From contig JAUYAJ010000480.1 in assembly GCA_030693565.1 (NCBI GenBank), positions 1-6,793 of the forward strand: a stretch of 6,793 nt of DNA. The letters run 5' to 3'. Below the pieces are notes generated by a model. That model searched no databases and had not been told where the DNA came from. It saw only the letters and a list, made by a program, of their open reading frames with translations. This document shows positions 1 to 6,276 of this stretch, piece after piece (the stretch's first letter is position 1; each line of letters opens with the position of its first letter). A program made the position numbers and the translations under genes. The DNA is from Rubrivivax sp. (GTDB lineage: Bacteria > Pseudomonadota > Gammaproteobacteria > Burkholderiales > Burkholderiaceae_C).

Positions 1-1
1 G

Positions 2-1759
2 CCCGCCAAGTACGAGGGCGTGACGCTGGGCGCCGGCGTCACCGTGCACCACCGCGACGAGCTCGACGCCATCCAGCGCCGGCTGCGCGAGGTCAAGGGC
101 ACCAGCGCCATCATCTACGACCAGACCTGCGCCACCGAGAAGCGCCGCCGCAGGAAGCGCGGCAAGCTGGCCGACCCCGAAAAGCGCGTCGTCATCAACG
201 AACTGGTGTGCGAAGGCTGCGGCGACTGCAGCGTGCAGAGCAACTGCCTGAGCGTGGAGCCGGTGGAAACCGAGTTCGGCCGCAAGCGGCGCATCAACCA
301 GAACAGCTGCAACCTCGACTACTCCTGCGTCAAAGGTTTCTGCCCGAGCTTCGTCACCGTCGAAGGCGGCACGCTGAAGAAGCCGAAAACGGAAAAGCGC
401 GGCGACCTCTCCGCACTGCCGCCGATTCCCGAGCCGGCGCTGCCGGTGGCCGAAAGCGCCTGGGGCATCGTCGTCGGCGGTGTCGGCGGCACCGGCGTCA
501 TCACCATCGGCCAGCTGCTGGGCATGGCCGCGCACCTCGAAGGCAAGGGCGTGGTCACGCAGGACGCCGGCGGCCTGGCGCAAAAAGGCGGCGCGACCTG
601 GAGCCACATCCAGATCGCCGACCGCACCGAAGACATCTACACCACCAAGGTCGACACCGCCAAGGCCGACCTGGTGATCGCCTGCGACGCCATCGTCGGC
701 GCGTCCAAGTACACGCTCAGCGTGATGCAGCAAGGCCGCAGCTTCGTCGCCCTCAACACCCACGGCACGCCGACGGCGAGCTTCGTCAAGAACGCCGACT
801 GGACCTTCCCGGCCGGCAACTGCGAATCGGTGATCGCCGCCAGCGTCGGCGACGCCTTGCTCGGTGCCTTCGACGCCGAACAGGTGGCCACGCAGCTGCT
901 GGGCAACTCGATCTTCACCAACCCGCTGATGCTGGGCTACGCCTGGCAGCGCGGCCGCGTGCCGCTCGGCCATGCGGCGCTGATGCGGGCGATCGAACTC
1001 AACGGCGTGCAGGTCGACAACAACAAGGCCGCCTTCGAATGGGGCCGGCATTGCGCCCATGACCTGGCCGCGGTGCAGGCCTTGTTCGCGGCGCGGCAGG
1101 TGATCCAGATCGTGCGCAAGCCCTCGGTCGACGAGATCGTCGGCAAGCGCGTCGAGTTCCTGACCGCCTACCAGGACGCCGCCTACGCCGCCAGCTACCG
1201 CGGCTTCGTCGACAAGGTGCGCGCCGCCGAAGCGCCGCTGGGCGGCCACGCGATCAGCGAAGCGGTGGCGCGCTATCTGTTCAAGCTGATGGCCTACAAG
1301 GACGAATACGAGGTCGCGCGGCTGCACACCGACCCGGCTTTCACGGCCCAGGTTGGCGCGATGTTCGAGGGCGACTACAAGCTCGTCCACCACCTGGCGC
1401 CGCCGCTGACGGCGAAGAAGAACGACAAGGGCGAGCTCATCAAGCGCCCCTTCGGACCCTGGATGCGCAGCGCGTTCGGCGTGCTGGCGCGGTTCAAGGG
1501 CTTGCGCGGCGGCGCATTCGACATCTTCGGCCGCAGCGAAGAGCGGCGCATGGAGCGCGCGCTGATCCAGGACTACCGCACCTGCATCGACGAGTTGCTG
1601 CGCACGCTGAATGCCGACAACGCCGCCCTGGCGGCGCAGATCGCGCGCATGCCCGAAGAGATCCGCGGCTACGGCCATGTCAAGCTGCGCCATGTTCAGG
1701 CCGCACGCGGCAAGTGGGACGGCTTGATGTCGCAGTGGCGCGGCGCCGTGAAACCATGA
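2..1759 (+). CDS. Fused indolepyruvate:ferredoxin oxidoreductase, C-terminal half (partial, 5' end outside window)
   Basis: The frame is open from base 2, so the start and the N-terminal thiamin-diphosphate (ThDP) domains lie to the left; 585 residues are visible. Fused members of this family usually run to about 1,150-1,200 residues. They oxidatively decarboxylate indolepyruvate and other aryl-pyruvates to aryl-acetyl-CoA, passing electrons to ferredoxin in the cytoplasm. Counting from the GTG codon at base 20, the features in order are the conserved basic run KRRRRKRG (41-48), an iron-sulfur motif CEGCGDC with a further Cys (C64, C67, C70, C76), a second cysteine group (C97, C103, C108), the gamma-subunit domain opening with GGVGGTGV (153-160) and containing DAGGLAQKGG, and a C-terminal DUF6537-like region from about 360 to the end. 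The GTG at 20 is internal to the frame and not the true start. The TGA stop overlaps an ATG (ATGA at 1756-1759), and the next ORF begins 4 nt further on. Family assignment is secure; the exact keto-acid preference is not visible. Confidence 0.95.
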   Translation, partial: PAKYEGVTLGAGVTVHHRDELDAIQRRLREVKGTSAIIYDQTCATEKRRRRKRGKLADPEKRVVINELVCEGCGDCSVQSNCLSVEPVETEFGRKRRINQNSCNLDYSCVKGFCPSFVTVEGGTLKKPKTEKRGDLSALPPIPEPALPVAESAWGIVVGGVGGTGVITIGQLLGMAAHLEGKGVVTQDAGGLAQKGGATWSHIQIADRTEDIYTTKVDTAKADLVIACDAIVGASKYTLSVMQQGRSFVALNTHGTPTASFVKNADWTFPAGNCESVIAASVGDALLGAFDAEQVATQLLGNSIFTNPLMLGYAWQRGRVPLGHAALMRAIELNGVQVDNNKAAFEWGRHCAHDLAAVQALFAARQVIQIVRKPSVDEIVGKRVEFLTAYQDAAYAASYRGFVDKVRAAEAPLGGHAISEAVARYLFKLMAYKDEYEVARLHTDPAFTAQVGAMFEGDYKLVHHLAPPLTAKKNDKGELIKRPFGPWMRSAFGVLARFKGLRGGAFDIFGRSEERRMERALIQDYRTCIDELLRTLNADNAALAAQIARMPEEIRGYGHVKLRHVQAARGKWDGLMSQWRGAVKP

Positions 1760-1771
1760 CGCCATGACGCC
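1756..1771. repeat. 8-bp perfect tandem duplication at the oxidoreductase/VOC-remnant junction
   Basis: ATGACGCC occurs twice head to tail (1756-1763 and 1764-1771). The first copy contains the oxidoreductase stop (TGA 1757-1759) and an ATG that reads M-T-P-stop. The second copy supplies the ATG of the following 62-codon ORF. Removing one copy would leave a classic ATGA stop/start overlap, so the duplication may have turned a 4-nt overlap into a 4-nt gap. That history is inference, and a chance repeat cannot be excluded. Confidence 0.6.
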
Positions 1772-1952
1772 TGGCGTCGACATCGACGGCTTGCACGCGC
1801 GCCTGGCCGCGCAAGGCGTTGCCGTGCTGCTGGCGCCGACCCACCAGCCCTGGGGCTTGCGCGAATGCCTGATCGCCGGTCCGGCGGGACACCGCCAGCG
1901 GTTGTGCGCCCAAGCGCCTGAAGCGCGGGAAGCAACCGGCCCGGCGACGTGA
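1764..1952 (+). CDS. Short ORF resembling the C-terminal part of a VOC (glyoxalase/bleomycin-resistance fold) protein; probable gene remnant
   Basis: This ORF encodes 62 residues. Residues about 6-50 read like the last helix-strand-strand module of a VOC-superfamily protein: a 'D.L.ARL.A.GV.VLL.P' segment, then HQPWGLRECLI and PAGHRQRL, which resemble the usual PWG-REF and DPDGHR ending of that family. Full VOC proteins are about 115-140 residues. The N-terminal half is absent, because upstream DNA in all frames is occupied by the oxidoreductase 3' end. The DPDGH-like turn has decayed to GPAGH. No Shine-Dalgarno sequence precedes the ATG, so translation would depend on ribosomes finishing the upstream gene 4 nt away. 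The stop overlaps the GTG start of the Nudix gene (GTGA, 1949-1952). It is most likely a truncated remnant kept open by its role in coupling. A real small protein is possible. The family match is from motif memory only. Confidence 0.5.
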   Translation: MTPGVDIDGLHARLAAQGVAVLLAPTHQPWGLRECLIAGPAGHRQRLCAQAPEAREATGPAT

Positions 1953-2806
1953 GCTGGGCCGCGCTCGAACAGGCGCGCCGCCACGACGCCGCGTCACGGC
2001 TGCCTTTTTGCATCGCCGGCCGCGAAGTCGGCTCGGTGGCACGCGCCGACCTGGCGCTGCTGGCGCCACACGCCCAGGCGCTGCAAGTCGGCGCCGACGC
2101 CGTCGCGCTGACCGTGGCCGCCGCCGCACGCGACGCCGCGCTGGCCACCATCAACCAGGCGCTGCGAGACCAAGGCCGGCTGCCGGGCTGGCGCGACGAG
2201 ATCGTCACCATCGTCGACCCCACCAGCGGGCAGCAATTGGCGCGCGGCGAGCGCGCGGCGGCGCGCTTCTGGGGCACGCTGACGCTGGGCGCCCATGCCA
2301 CGGGCTATGTCGCAGGCGCCGACGGCCGGCCCGCGCAGCTGTGGATTGCGCGCCGTTCGGCGACCAAGGCGACCGACCCCGGCATGCTCGACAACCTGAT
2401 CGGCGGCGGCGTGCCGGCCGGCCAGAGTCCGGCCCAGACCCTGGTGCGTGAAGGCTGGGAAGAAGCCGGCCTGCGCCCTGACCAGGTCGGCGACGCGCGC
2501 AGCGGGCGTGTCATCGCGCTGCGGCGCGACATCTCCGAAGGCCTGCAGCACGAGTGGCTGTACACCTTCGACCTCGAACTGCCCGCCGGCCTGCAACCGC
2601 TCAACCAGGACGGCGAAGTCGCCACCTTCGAATTGCTGCCCATCGAGCAGGCGCTGGCGCTGGCCGCCGACGGCGCGATGACGGTGGACGCCGCGCTGGT
2701 GACGCTGGACTTCGCGCTGCGCCACCGGTTGCTGGCGCCGGCCCCGCAGCACGCCCTGGGCCAGCGCCTGGCCGCCTTGCTGGTGGCGCCGGCGTCAGGG
2801 TCATGA
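1949..2806 (+). CDS. Nudix hydrolase with N-terminal DUF4743 domain (Tnr3-like, putative thiamin-diphosphate damage control)
   Basis: This is a 285-residue cytoplasmic protein. Residues about 15-115 fit DUF4743 (LPF..AGREVGSV near the start, LPGWRDE at 78-84, then FWGTLTLGAHATGYV at 107-121). The Nudix fold follows, with the subgroup-typical LWIARRSATKATDPGMLDNL (131-150) leading into the Nudix box at 153-175. The catalytic REGWEE (167-172) and the closing AGL are present, but the usual Glu at box position 7 is Gln159. Eukaryotic relatives, including the Nudix part of yeast Tnr3, are known to hydrolyse oxidised or oxo/oxy forms of thiamin diphosphate and so remove damaged cofactor. Applying that activity here is inference. 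The GTG start at 1949 is chosen because it includes the whole DUF4743 N-terminus and overlaps the preceding stop. There is no strong ribosome site (only GGGAAG about 16 nt upstream), which points to translational coupling. It lies two genes downstream of a ThDP-dependent oxidoreductase. Confidence 0.92.
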   Translation: MSWAALEQARRHDAASRLPFCIAGREVGSVARADLALLAPHAQALQVGADAVALTVAAAARDAALATINQALRDQGRLPGWRDEIVTIVDPTSGQQLARGERAAARFWGTLTLGAHATGYVAGADGRPAQLWIARRSATKATDPGMLDNLIGGGVPAGQSPAQTLVREGWEEAGLRPDQVGDARSGRVIALRRDISEGLQHEWLYTFDLELPAGLQPLNQDGEVATFELLPIEQALALAADGAMTVDAALVTLDFALRHRLLAPAPQHALGQRLAALLVAPASGS

Positions 2807-3042
2807 TGTCCACCTTTGCGCCAAAGTCATAACTGAAACGACGCCGTCCTCCACAAGCGAGAACAAGCCGGCTTTACATAGGGCTGAACGCGACAAACTG
2901 ACCCACCCGCTACCACCCGGCACCGCTGACCTAGGGGCTTACACGGGTAGCCGGCGCGGCAGCGGGCGCCGATAGTGAGCGGGTTTTCCCCCAATCTTCC
3001 GGGAACTGGGCCCGAACGCCATAAACGATCAGGAGACGAAGA
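2807..3042 (+). promoter_or_regulatory. Intergenic region upstream of the TRAP operon; presumed promoter, not resolved
   Basis: This 236-nt gap without a credible gene separates the Nudix stop from the TRAP binding-protein start, and its composition is visibly less coding-like (for example TTTACATA at 2873-2880 and GGGTTTTCCC at 2981-2990). It is the only place for a promoter of the downstream operon. No sigma-70 pair with good boxes at 16-18 nt spacing stands out, and no sigma-54 GG/GC element of consensus quality is seen. Small dyads that could be operator half-sites are CTTTG-CGC-CAAAG (2814-2826), CGGCGC/GCGCCG around an 8-nt loop (2952-2971) and TTCC-G-GGAA (2997-3005). None is long enough to be persuasive. 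No intrinsic terminator for the Nudix gene is evident. AGGAGA at 3031-3036 is the ribosome site of the next gene. Confidence 0.35.
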
Positions 3043-4254
3043 ATGACCGAATCCGCCAAGACCCCCGCCATCACGACCACCGCGGCCGTCGAATCCAAGC
3101 CGCCGCGCCGGCTCTTCCTTGGCGCCGCCATCGCTGGCGCCGGTGCAGTCGGCCTGGCCGCCTGCGGCAAGAAGGAAGAAGCGGCCCCGGCCGCCTCCAC
3201 GCCGGCCCCGGCCGTCTCGGCCACGCCGTCGGCGATCGTGCTGAAGATGCAGGGCGCCTGGGGCGCCAAGGACATCTTCAATGAGATGGCCGAGGAATAC
3301 GTCAAGCGCGTCAACGAAATGTCGGGCGGCCGCCTGCGCATCGACTATCTGGTCGGCGGCGCTGTCGTCAAGCCCTTCGAGGTCACCGACGCGGTGAACA
3401 AGGGCGTGCTCGACGCCGGCCACACGGTGCCGGTGTACTGGTACGGCAAGAGCAAGGTGGCCTCGCTGTTCGGCTCCGGTCCGATCAACGGCTGCGACGC
3501 ACCGCAGACGCTGGCCTGGATCTACCGTGGCGGCGGCCTGGAGCTGTACCAGGAACTGCTCAAGGCGATCAACCTCGACGTCGTCGGCTACTTTGCAATG
3601 CCGATGCCGACCCAGCCGCTGGGCTGGTTCAAGAAGCAGATCAAGGGCGCTGCCGACCTCAACGGCCTGAAGTACCGCACCGTCGGCCTGGCCGCCGACG
3701 TCATGCAGGAAATGGGCATGAAGGTCACCCAGCTGCCTGGCGGCGAAATCGTGCCGGCGATGGAGCGCGGCGTCATCGAAGCCTTCGAGTTCAACAACCC
3801 GACCTCGGACCGCCGCTTCGGCGCCCAGGACGTGGCCAAGAACTACATGATGGGCAGCTACCACCAGGCGATGGAGTTCTTCGAGATCATCTTCAACCGC
3901 GCCAAGCACGACGCCCTGCCCAAGGATCTGCAGGCCGTGCTGCGCTACTCGGCCGAGGCGGCTTCGCAGTCCAACTACTGGACCGCGATGGACAACTACT
4001 CGCGCGACCTGGAAGAGCTGATCACCAAGGACAAGGTCAACGTCTACCGCACGCCCAAGTCCATCTTCGAAGCCCAGCTCAAGGCCTGGGACGTGGTGGC
4101 CAAGAAGCTTGGCGACGAAGACCCCTTCTTCAAGAAGGTGGTCGAGAGCCAGAAGGCCTGGTCCAAGCGCGTCGGCCGCTACCACTTCCTCAACGAAGCC
4201 GACTACAAGCTCGGCTACGAGCACATCCACGGCAAGATTCCCGGCATGGCTTGA
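3043..4254 (+). CDS. TRAP transporter substrate-binding protein (DctP superfamily, TakP/FcbT1-like), with Tat-type signal and lipobox
   Basis: This 403-residue protein is the periplasmic capture component of a tripartite ATP-independent transporter. The start is supported by AGGAGA 6 nt upstream of the ATG. A twin-arginine motif PRRLFLG (21-27) precedes a hydrophobic Ala/Gly stretch ending in a lipobox LAAC with Cys41. A low-complexity Ala/Pro linker (about 48-63) follows, so a lipid-anchored, Tat-exported form is suggested. The mature domain begins near VLKMQGAWG (66-74). Family hallmarks are WFKKQIKGAADLNGLKYR (195-212), whose Arg212 is at the position that contacts the ligand carboxylate in TRAP binding proteins, then LPGGEIVPAMERGVIEAFEFNNP (231-253) and a helical C-terminus. 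The segment around 249-253 is EFNNP instead of the EW-x-GP form I associate with 2-oxo-acid binders such as TakP, so the ligand may differ. Genes for the two membrane subunits follow after a gap holding two hairpins. Confidence 0.94.
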   Translation: MTESAKTPAITTTAAVESKPPRRLFLGAAIAGAGAVGLAACGKKEEAAPAASTPAPAVSATPSAIVLKMQGAWGAKDIFNEMAEEYVKRVNEMSGGRLRIDYLVGGAVVKPFEVTDAVNKGVLDAGHTVPVYWYGKSKVASLFGSGPINGCDAPQTLAWIYRGGGLELYQELLKAINLDVVGYFAMPMPTQPLGWFKKQIKGAADLNGLKYRTVGLAADVMQEMGMKVTQLPGGEIVPAMERGVIEAFEFNNPTSDRRFGAQDVAKNYMMGSYHQAMEFFEIIFNRAKHDALPKDLQAVLRYSAEAASQSNYWTAMDNYSRDLEELITKDKVNVYRTPKSIFEAQLKAWDVVAKKLGDEDPFFKKVVESQKAWSKRVGRYHFLNEADYKLGYEHIHGKIPGMA

Positions 4255-4259
4255 CGCCA

Positions 4260-4279
4260 GGGCGGGCCTGAGCCCGCCC
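4260..4279 (+). terminator. Perfect 8-bp GC hairpin just after the binding-protein gene (no T run)
   Basis: GGGCGGGC (4260-4267) and GCCCGCCC (4272-4279) form an uninterrupted GC-only stem closed by a CTGA loop, starting 5 nt after the TGA stop. No T tract follows, so it is not a canonical intrinsic terminator by itself. A stem this stable at the 3' end of a binding-protein message could block 3' exonucleases and stabilise the upstream transcript. That is a role known for hairpins after binding-protein genes in other transport operons and is inferred here. Confidence 0.6.
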
Positions 4280-4299
4280 GCGGGCCAGCCCAGTACGAC

Positions 4300-4328
4300 G
4301 AAGGGAGGCATGGGCCTCCCTTCCTTTT
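4300..4328 (+). terminator. Hairpin with short T run between binding-protein and small-permease genes; probable leaky intrinsic terminator
   Basis: GAAGGGAGGC (4300-4309) pairs perfectly with GCCTCCCTTC (4314-4323) around an ATGG loop, giving a 10-bp stem, and CTTTT (4324-4328) follows at once. The shape fits a rho-independent terminator with a weak U tract (four T after a C), so partial read-through is expected. The ribosome site of the next gene, GAGGAA (4329-4334), begins on the very next base. The same hairpin might therefore also affect access of ribosomes to that gene. Confidence 0.6.
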
Positions 4329-4339
4329 GAGGAATTGCC

Positions 4340-4930
4340 ATGATTCGAAGCGTCATCAAGTCGATCGACCTGCTGAACAAGTCCGTCGGCCACGCCTTCG
4401 CCTGGACCATCGTCATCCTGACCCTGGGCATCAGCTACGAGGTTTTCGTGCGCTACGTGCTGCGCGACCCGACGAGCTGGGCCTTCGACCTCAGCTACCT
4501 GATGTACGGCTCGCTGTTCCTGATGTGCGGCGCCTACACGCTGTCGCGCGGCGGCCATGTGCGCGCCGACATCCTGTCGCGGCGCTGGCGGCCGCGCCGC
4601 CAGGCGGCGCTTGAGTTCGTGCTTTATTTCCTCTTCTACTTCCCCGGCGTGCTGGCGCTGGTGATCGCCGGCTGGGGCTACGGCCACGACGCCTTCCTGA
4701 TCAAGGAAGTCAGCGTCAACAGCCCGGTCGGCGTGCCGGTGTGGCCGCTGAAGATGCTGATCCCGGCCGCCGGCGTGCTGCTGACGCTGCAAGGCATTGC
4801 CGAGGTGCTGCGCTGCGTGCTGTGCCTGAAGGAAGGCCAGTGGCCGCCGCGGCTGCATGACGTCGACGAACTGGAGAGCGTGCTCATCAAGACCCATTCC
4901 GCCCATCAAAACTCCGGAGTGCAGTCATGA
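4340..4930 (+). CDS. TRAP transporter small permease subunit (DctQ family)
   Basis: This 196-residue inner-membrane protein pairs with the large permease to form the membrane part of the TRAP transporter. GAGGAA (4329-4334) sits 5 nt before the ATG and fixes the start. Four hydrophobic segments are visible at about 20-42, 51-68, 90-113 and 136-160, the usual DctQ layout. Family motifs are YEVFVRYVLRDPTSW (33-47) and the loop SRGGHVRADIL (69-79) after the second segment. The typical acidic residue after the conserved Trp is Asp50. The C-terminal tail (about 161-196) is soluble and carries an acidic patch near 174-180. The stop overlaps the ATG of the large permease (ATGA, 4927-4930), consistent with coupled synthesis of two subunits that assemble together. 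Confidence 0.95.
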   Translation: MIRSVIKSIDLLNKSVGHAFAWTIVILTLGISYEVFVRYVLRDPTSWAFDLSYLMYGSLFLMCGAYTLSRGGHVRADILSRRWRPRRQAALEFVLYFLFYFPGVLALVIAGWGYGHDAFLIKEVSVNSPVGVPVWPLKMLIPAAGVLLTLQGIAEVLRCVLCLKEGQWPPRLHDVDELESVLIKTHSAHQNSGVQS

Positions 4931-6273
4931 GCGACCCGCAACTCGCCCTGCTGATGCTGGGCCTGTTCATCTTCATCATCATGCTCGGGTTCCCGATCGC
5001 CTTCACCTTGATGGCGATGGGCGTGGCCTTCGGCTTTTACGCCTACTTCCAGGTCGGCCAGTCCTTCTTCGACAACCGGGTTTTCTACCTGATGTCGCAG
5101 AACACCTTCAGCGTGATGAACAGCGACATCCTGGTCGCCATACCGCTGTTCCTGTTCATGGGCTACATGATCGAGCGCTCGAACATCCTCGACAAGCTCT
5201 TCCTCAGCCTGCAGGTGGCGTTTCGCCGCGTGCCCGGGGCAATGGCGATCGCCGCGCTGGTGACCTGCGCGCTGTTCGCCACCGCCACCGGCATCGTCGG
5301 CGCGGTGGTCACGCTGATGGGCTTGCTGGCCTTCCCGGCGATGCTCAAGGCGCGCTACGACCAGAGCCTGTCGGCCGGCGTCATCTGCGCCGGCGGCACG
5401 CTGGGCATCCTGATCCCGCCGTCGATCATGCTCATCGTCTACGCCGCCACCGCTGGCGTCTCGGTGGTCAAGCTTTACGCTGCGGCATTGATCCCGGGCT
5501 TTCTGCTCGCCGGCCTGTACATGGTCTACGTCGTCGTGCTGGCGATCCTGAAGCCCAAGCTGATGCCGCCGCTGCCGCGCGACCAAGGCGTGATGAGCTT
5601 CTTCGCCGTCGTGCTGCTGCTGTTGAAGGCCTTCGTGCCGCTGGCCGCGCTGATCATGTCGGTGCTGGGCGCAATCCTGTTCGGCCTGGCCACGCCCAGC
5701 GAGGCCGCGGCCATCGGCGCGCTTGGCTCGGTCGTGTTGGCCACTGCCTACCGCGCGATGTCGTGGCTCAAGCTGCGCGAGGCGGTCTACCTGACGGCGC
5801 GCACCACGGCGATGGTCTGCTACCTGTTCGTCGGCTCGTGGCTGTTCTCGTCGATCTTCAGCTACCTGGGCGGCGAAGGCGTGATCAAGGAGTTCGTGCT
5901 CGGCCTGAACCTGAACACGATCACCTTCCTGCTGCTGACGCAGGCGATCATCTTCCTGCTCGGCTGGCCGCTGGAGTGGAGCGAGATCATCATCATCTTC
6001 GTGCCCATCTTCCTGCCGCTGCTGTCGCACTTCGGCGTCGACCCGATCTTCTTCGGCATCCTGGTCGCGCTGAACCTGCAGACCTCGTTCCTGACACCAC
6101 CGATGGCGATGTCGGCCTACTACCTCAAGGGCGTGGCGCCCAAGGAGGTGCTGCTGTCGACGATCTTCAAGGGCTGCCTGCCGTTTGTGTCGATGGTCTT
6201 CATCGCCATGGCCGGCATCTACATCTTCCCCAGCCTGGTGCACTGGCTGCCCAGCGTGTTGTACGGGAACTGA
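4927..6273 (+). CDS. TRAP transporter large permease subunit (DctM family, mannitol/chloroaromatic-type branch)
   Basis: This 448-residue polytopic inner-membrane protein is the transport channel, using an ion gradient (normally sodium in this family) to move substrate delivered by the binding protein. GGAG (4916-4919) lies 7 nt before the ATG, which overlaps the preceding stop by 4 nt. About a dozen hydrophobic segments span the whole length. Recognisable motifs include GFPIAFTLMAMG (21-32), PLFLFMGYMIE (73-83), CALFATATGIVGAVVTLMG (114-132), GGTLGILIPPSIMLIVY (156-172), the second-half counterpart FGLATPSEAAAIGALG (252-267), and NLQTSFLTPPMAMSAYYLKG (383-402). The FATATGIVGA form in the first half points to the COG4664-like branch and away from the C4-dicarboxylate DctM branch, which usually reads SGSSVA-like there. 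That assignment is from memory of the families. An amidase gene starts 3 nt after the stop. Confidence 0.96.
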   Translation: MSDPQLALLMLGLFIFIIMLGFPIAFTLMAMGVAFGFYAYFQVGQSFFDNRVFYLMSQNTFSVMNSDILVAIPLFLFMGYMIERSNILDKLFLSLQVAFRRVPGAMAIAALVTCALFATATGIVGAVVTLMGLLAFPAMLKARYDQSLSAGVICAGGTLGILIPPSIMLIVYAATAGVSVVKLYAAALIPGFLLAGLYMVYVVVLAILKPKLMPPLPRDQGVMSFFAVVLLLLKAFVPLAALIMSVLGAILFGLATPSEAAAIGALGSVVLATAYRAMSWLKLREAVYLTARTTAMVCYLFVGSWLFSSIFSYLGGEGVIKEFVLGLNLNTITFLLLTQAIIFLLGWPLEWSEIIIIFVPIFLPLLSHFGVDPIFFGILVALNLQTSFLTPPMAMSAYYLKGVAPKEVLLSTIFKGCLPFVSMVFIAMAGIYIFPSLVHWLPSVLYGN

Positions 6274-6276
6274 ACG

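Noticed and set aside
208..1062. 284-codon + strand frame inside the oxidoreductase
   Set aside because: It is Arg-rich with no recognisable domain and lies wholly inside a frame with clear family motifs.
2814..2826. CTTTG-CGC-CAAAG inverted repeat just after the Nudix stop, as a terminator
   Set aside because: The stem is only 5 bp with a 3-nt loop and no T run follows, so it is too weak for a terminator; an operator role cannot be excluded.
2873..2901. TTTACA with a downstream AACTGA at 17-nt spacing, as a sigma-70 promoter
   Set aside because: The -35-like box is passable, but the -10 position matches the consensus poorly; calling a promoter would be over-reading.
2997..3016. TTCC-G-GGAA dyad and the overlapping bulged TTC/GGG-CCC/GAA pairing upstream of the binding-protein gene
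   Set aside because: The short stems are easily met by chance in GC-rich DNA; with no second copy nearby, there is not enough to call a regulator site.
4310..4330. Six-codon mini-ORF (MGLPSF-stop) in the terminator-like hairpin, as a possible leader peptide
   Set aside because: The ATG is in the hairpin loop and the only purine-rich ribosome-site candidate is 1-2 nt away, too close to work; it contains no run of a regulatory amino acid.
2827..4431. 534-codon open frame on the minus strand opposite the TRAP binding protein
   Set aside because: It is a shadow of the binding-protein gene extended through the gap; its composition (repeated Val, His, Leu, Gly, Asp) resembles no protein family and it has no matching ribosome site.
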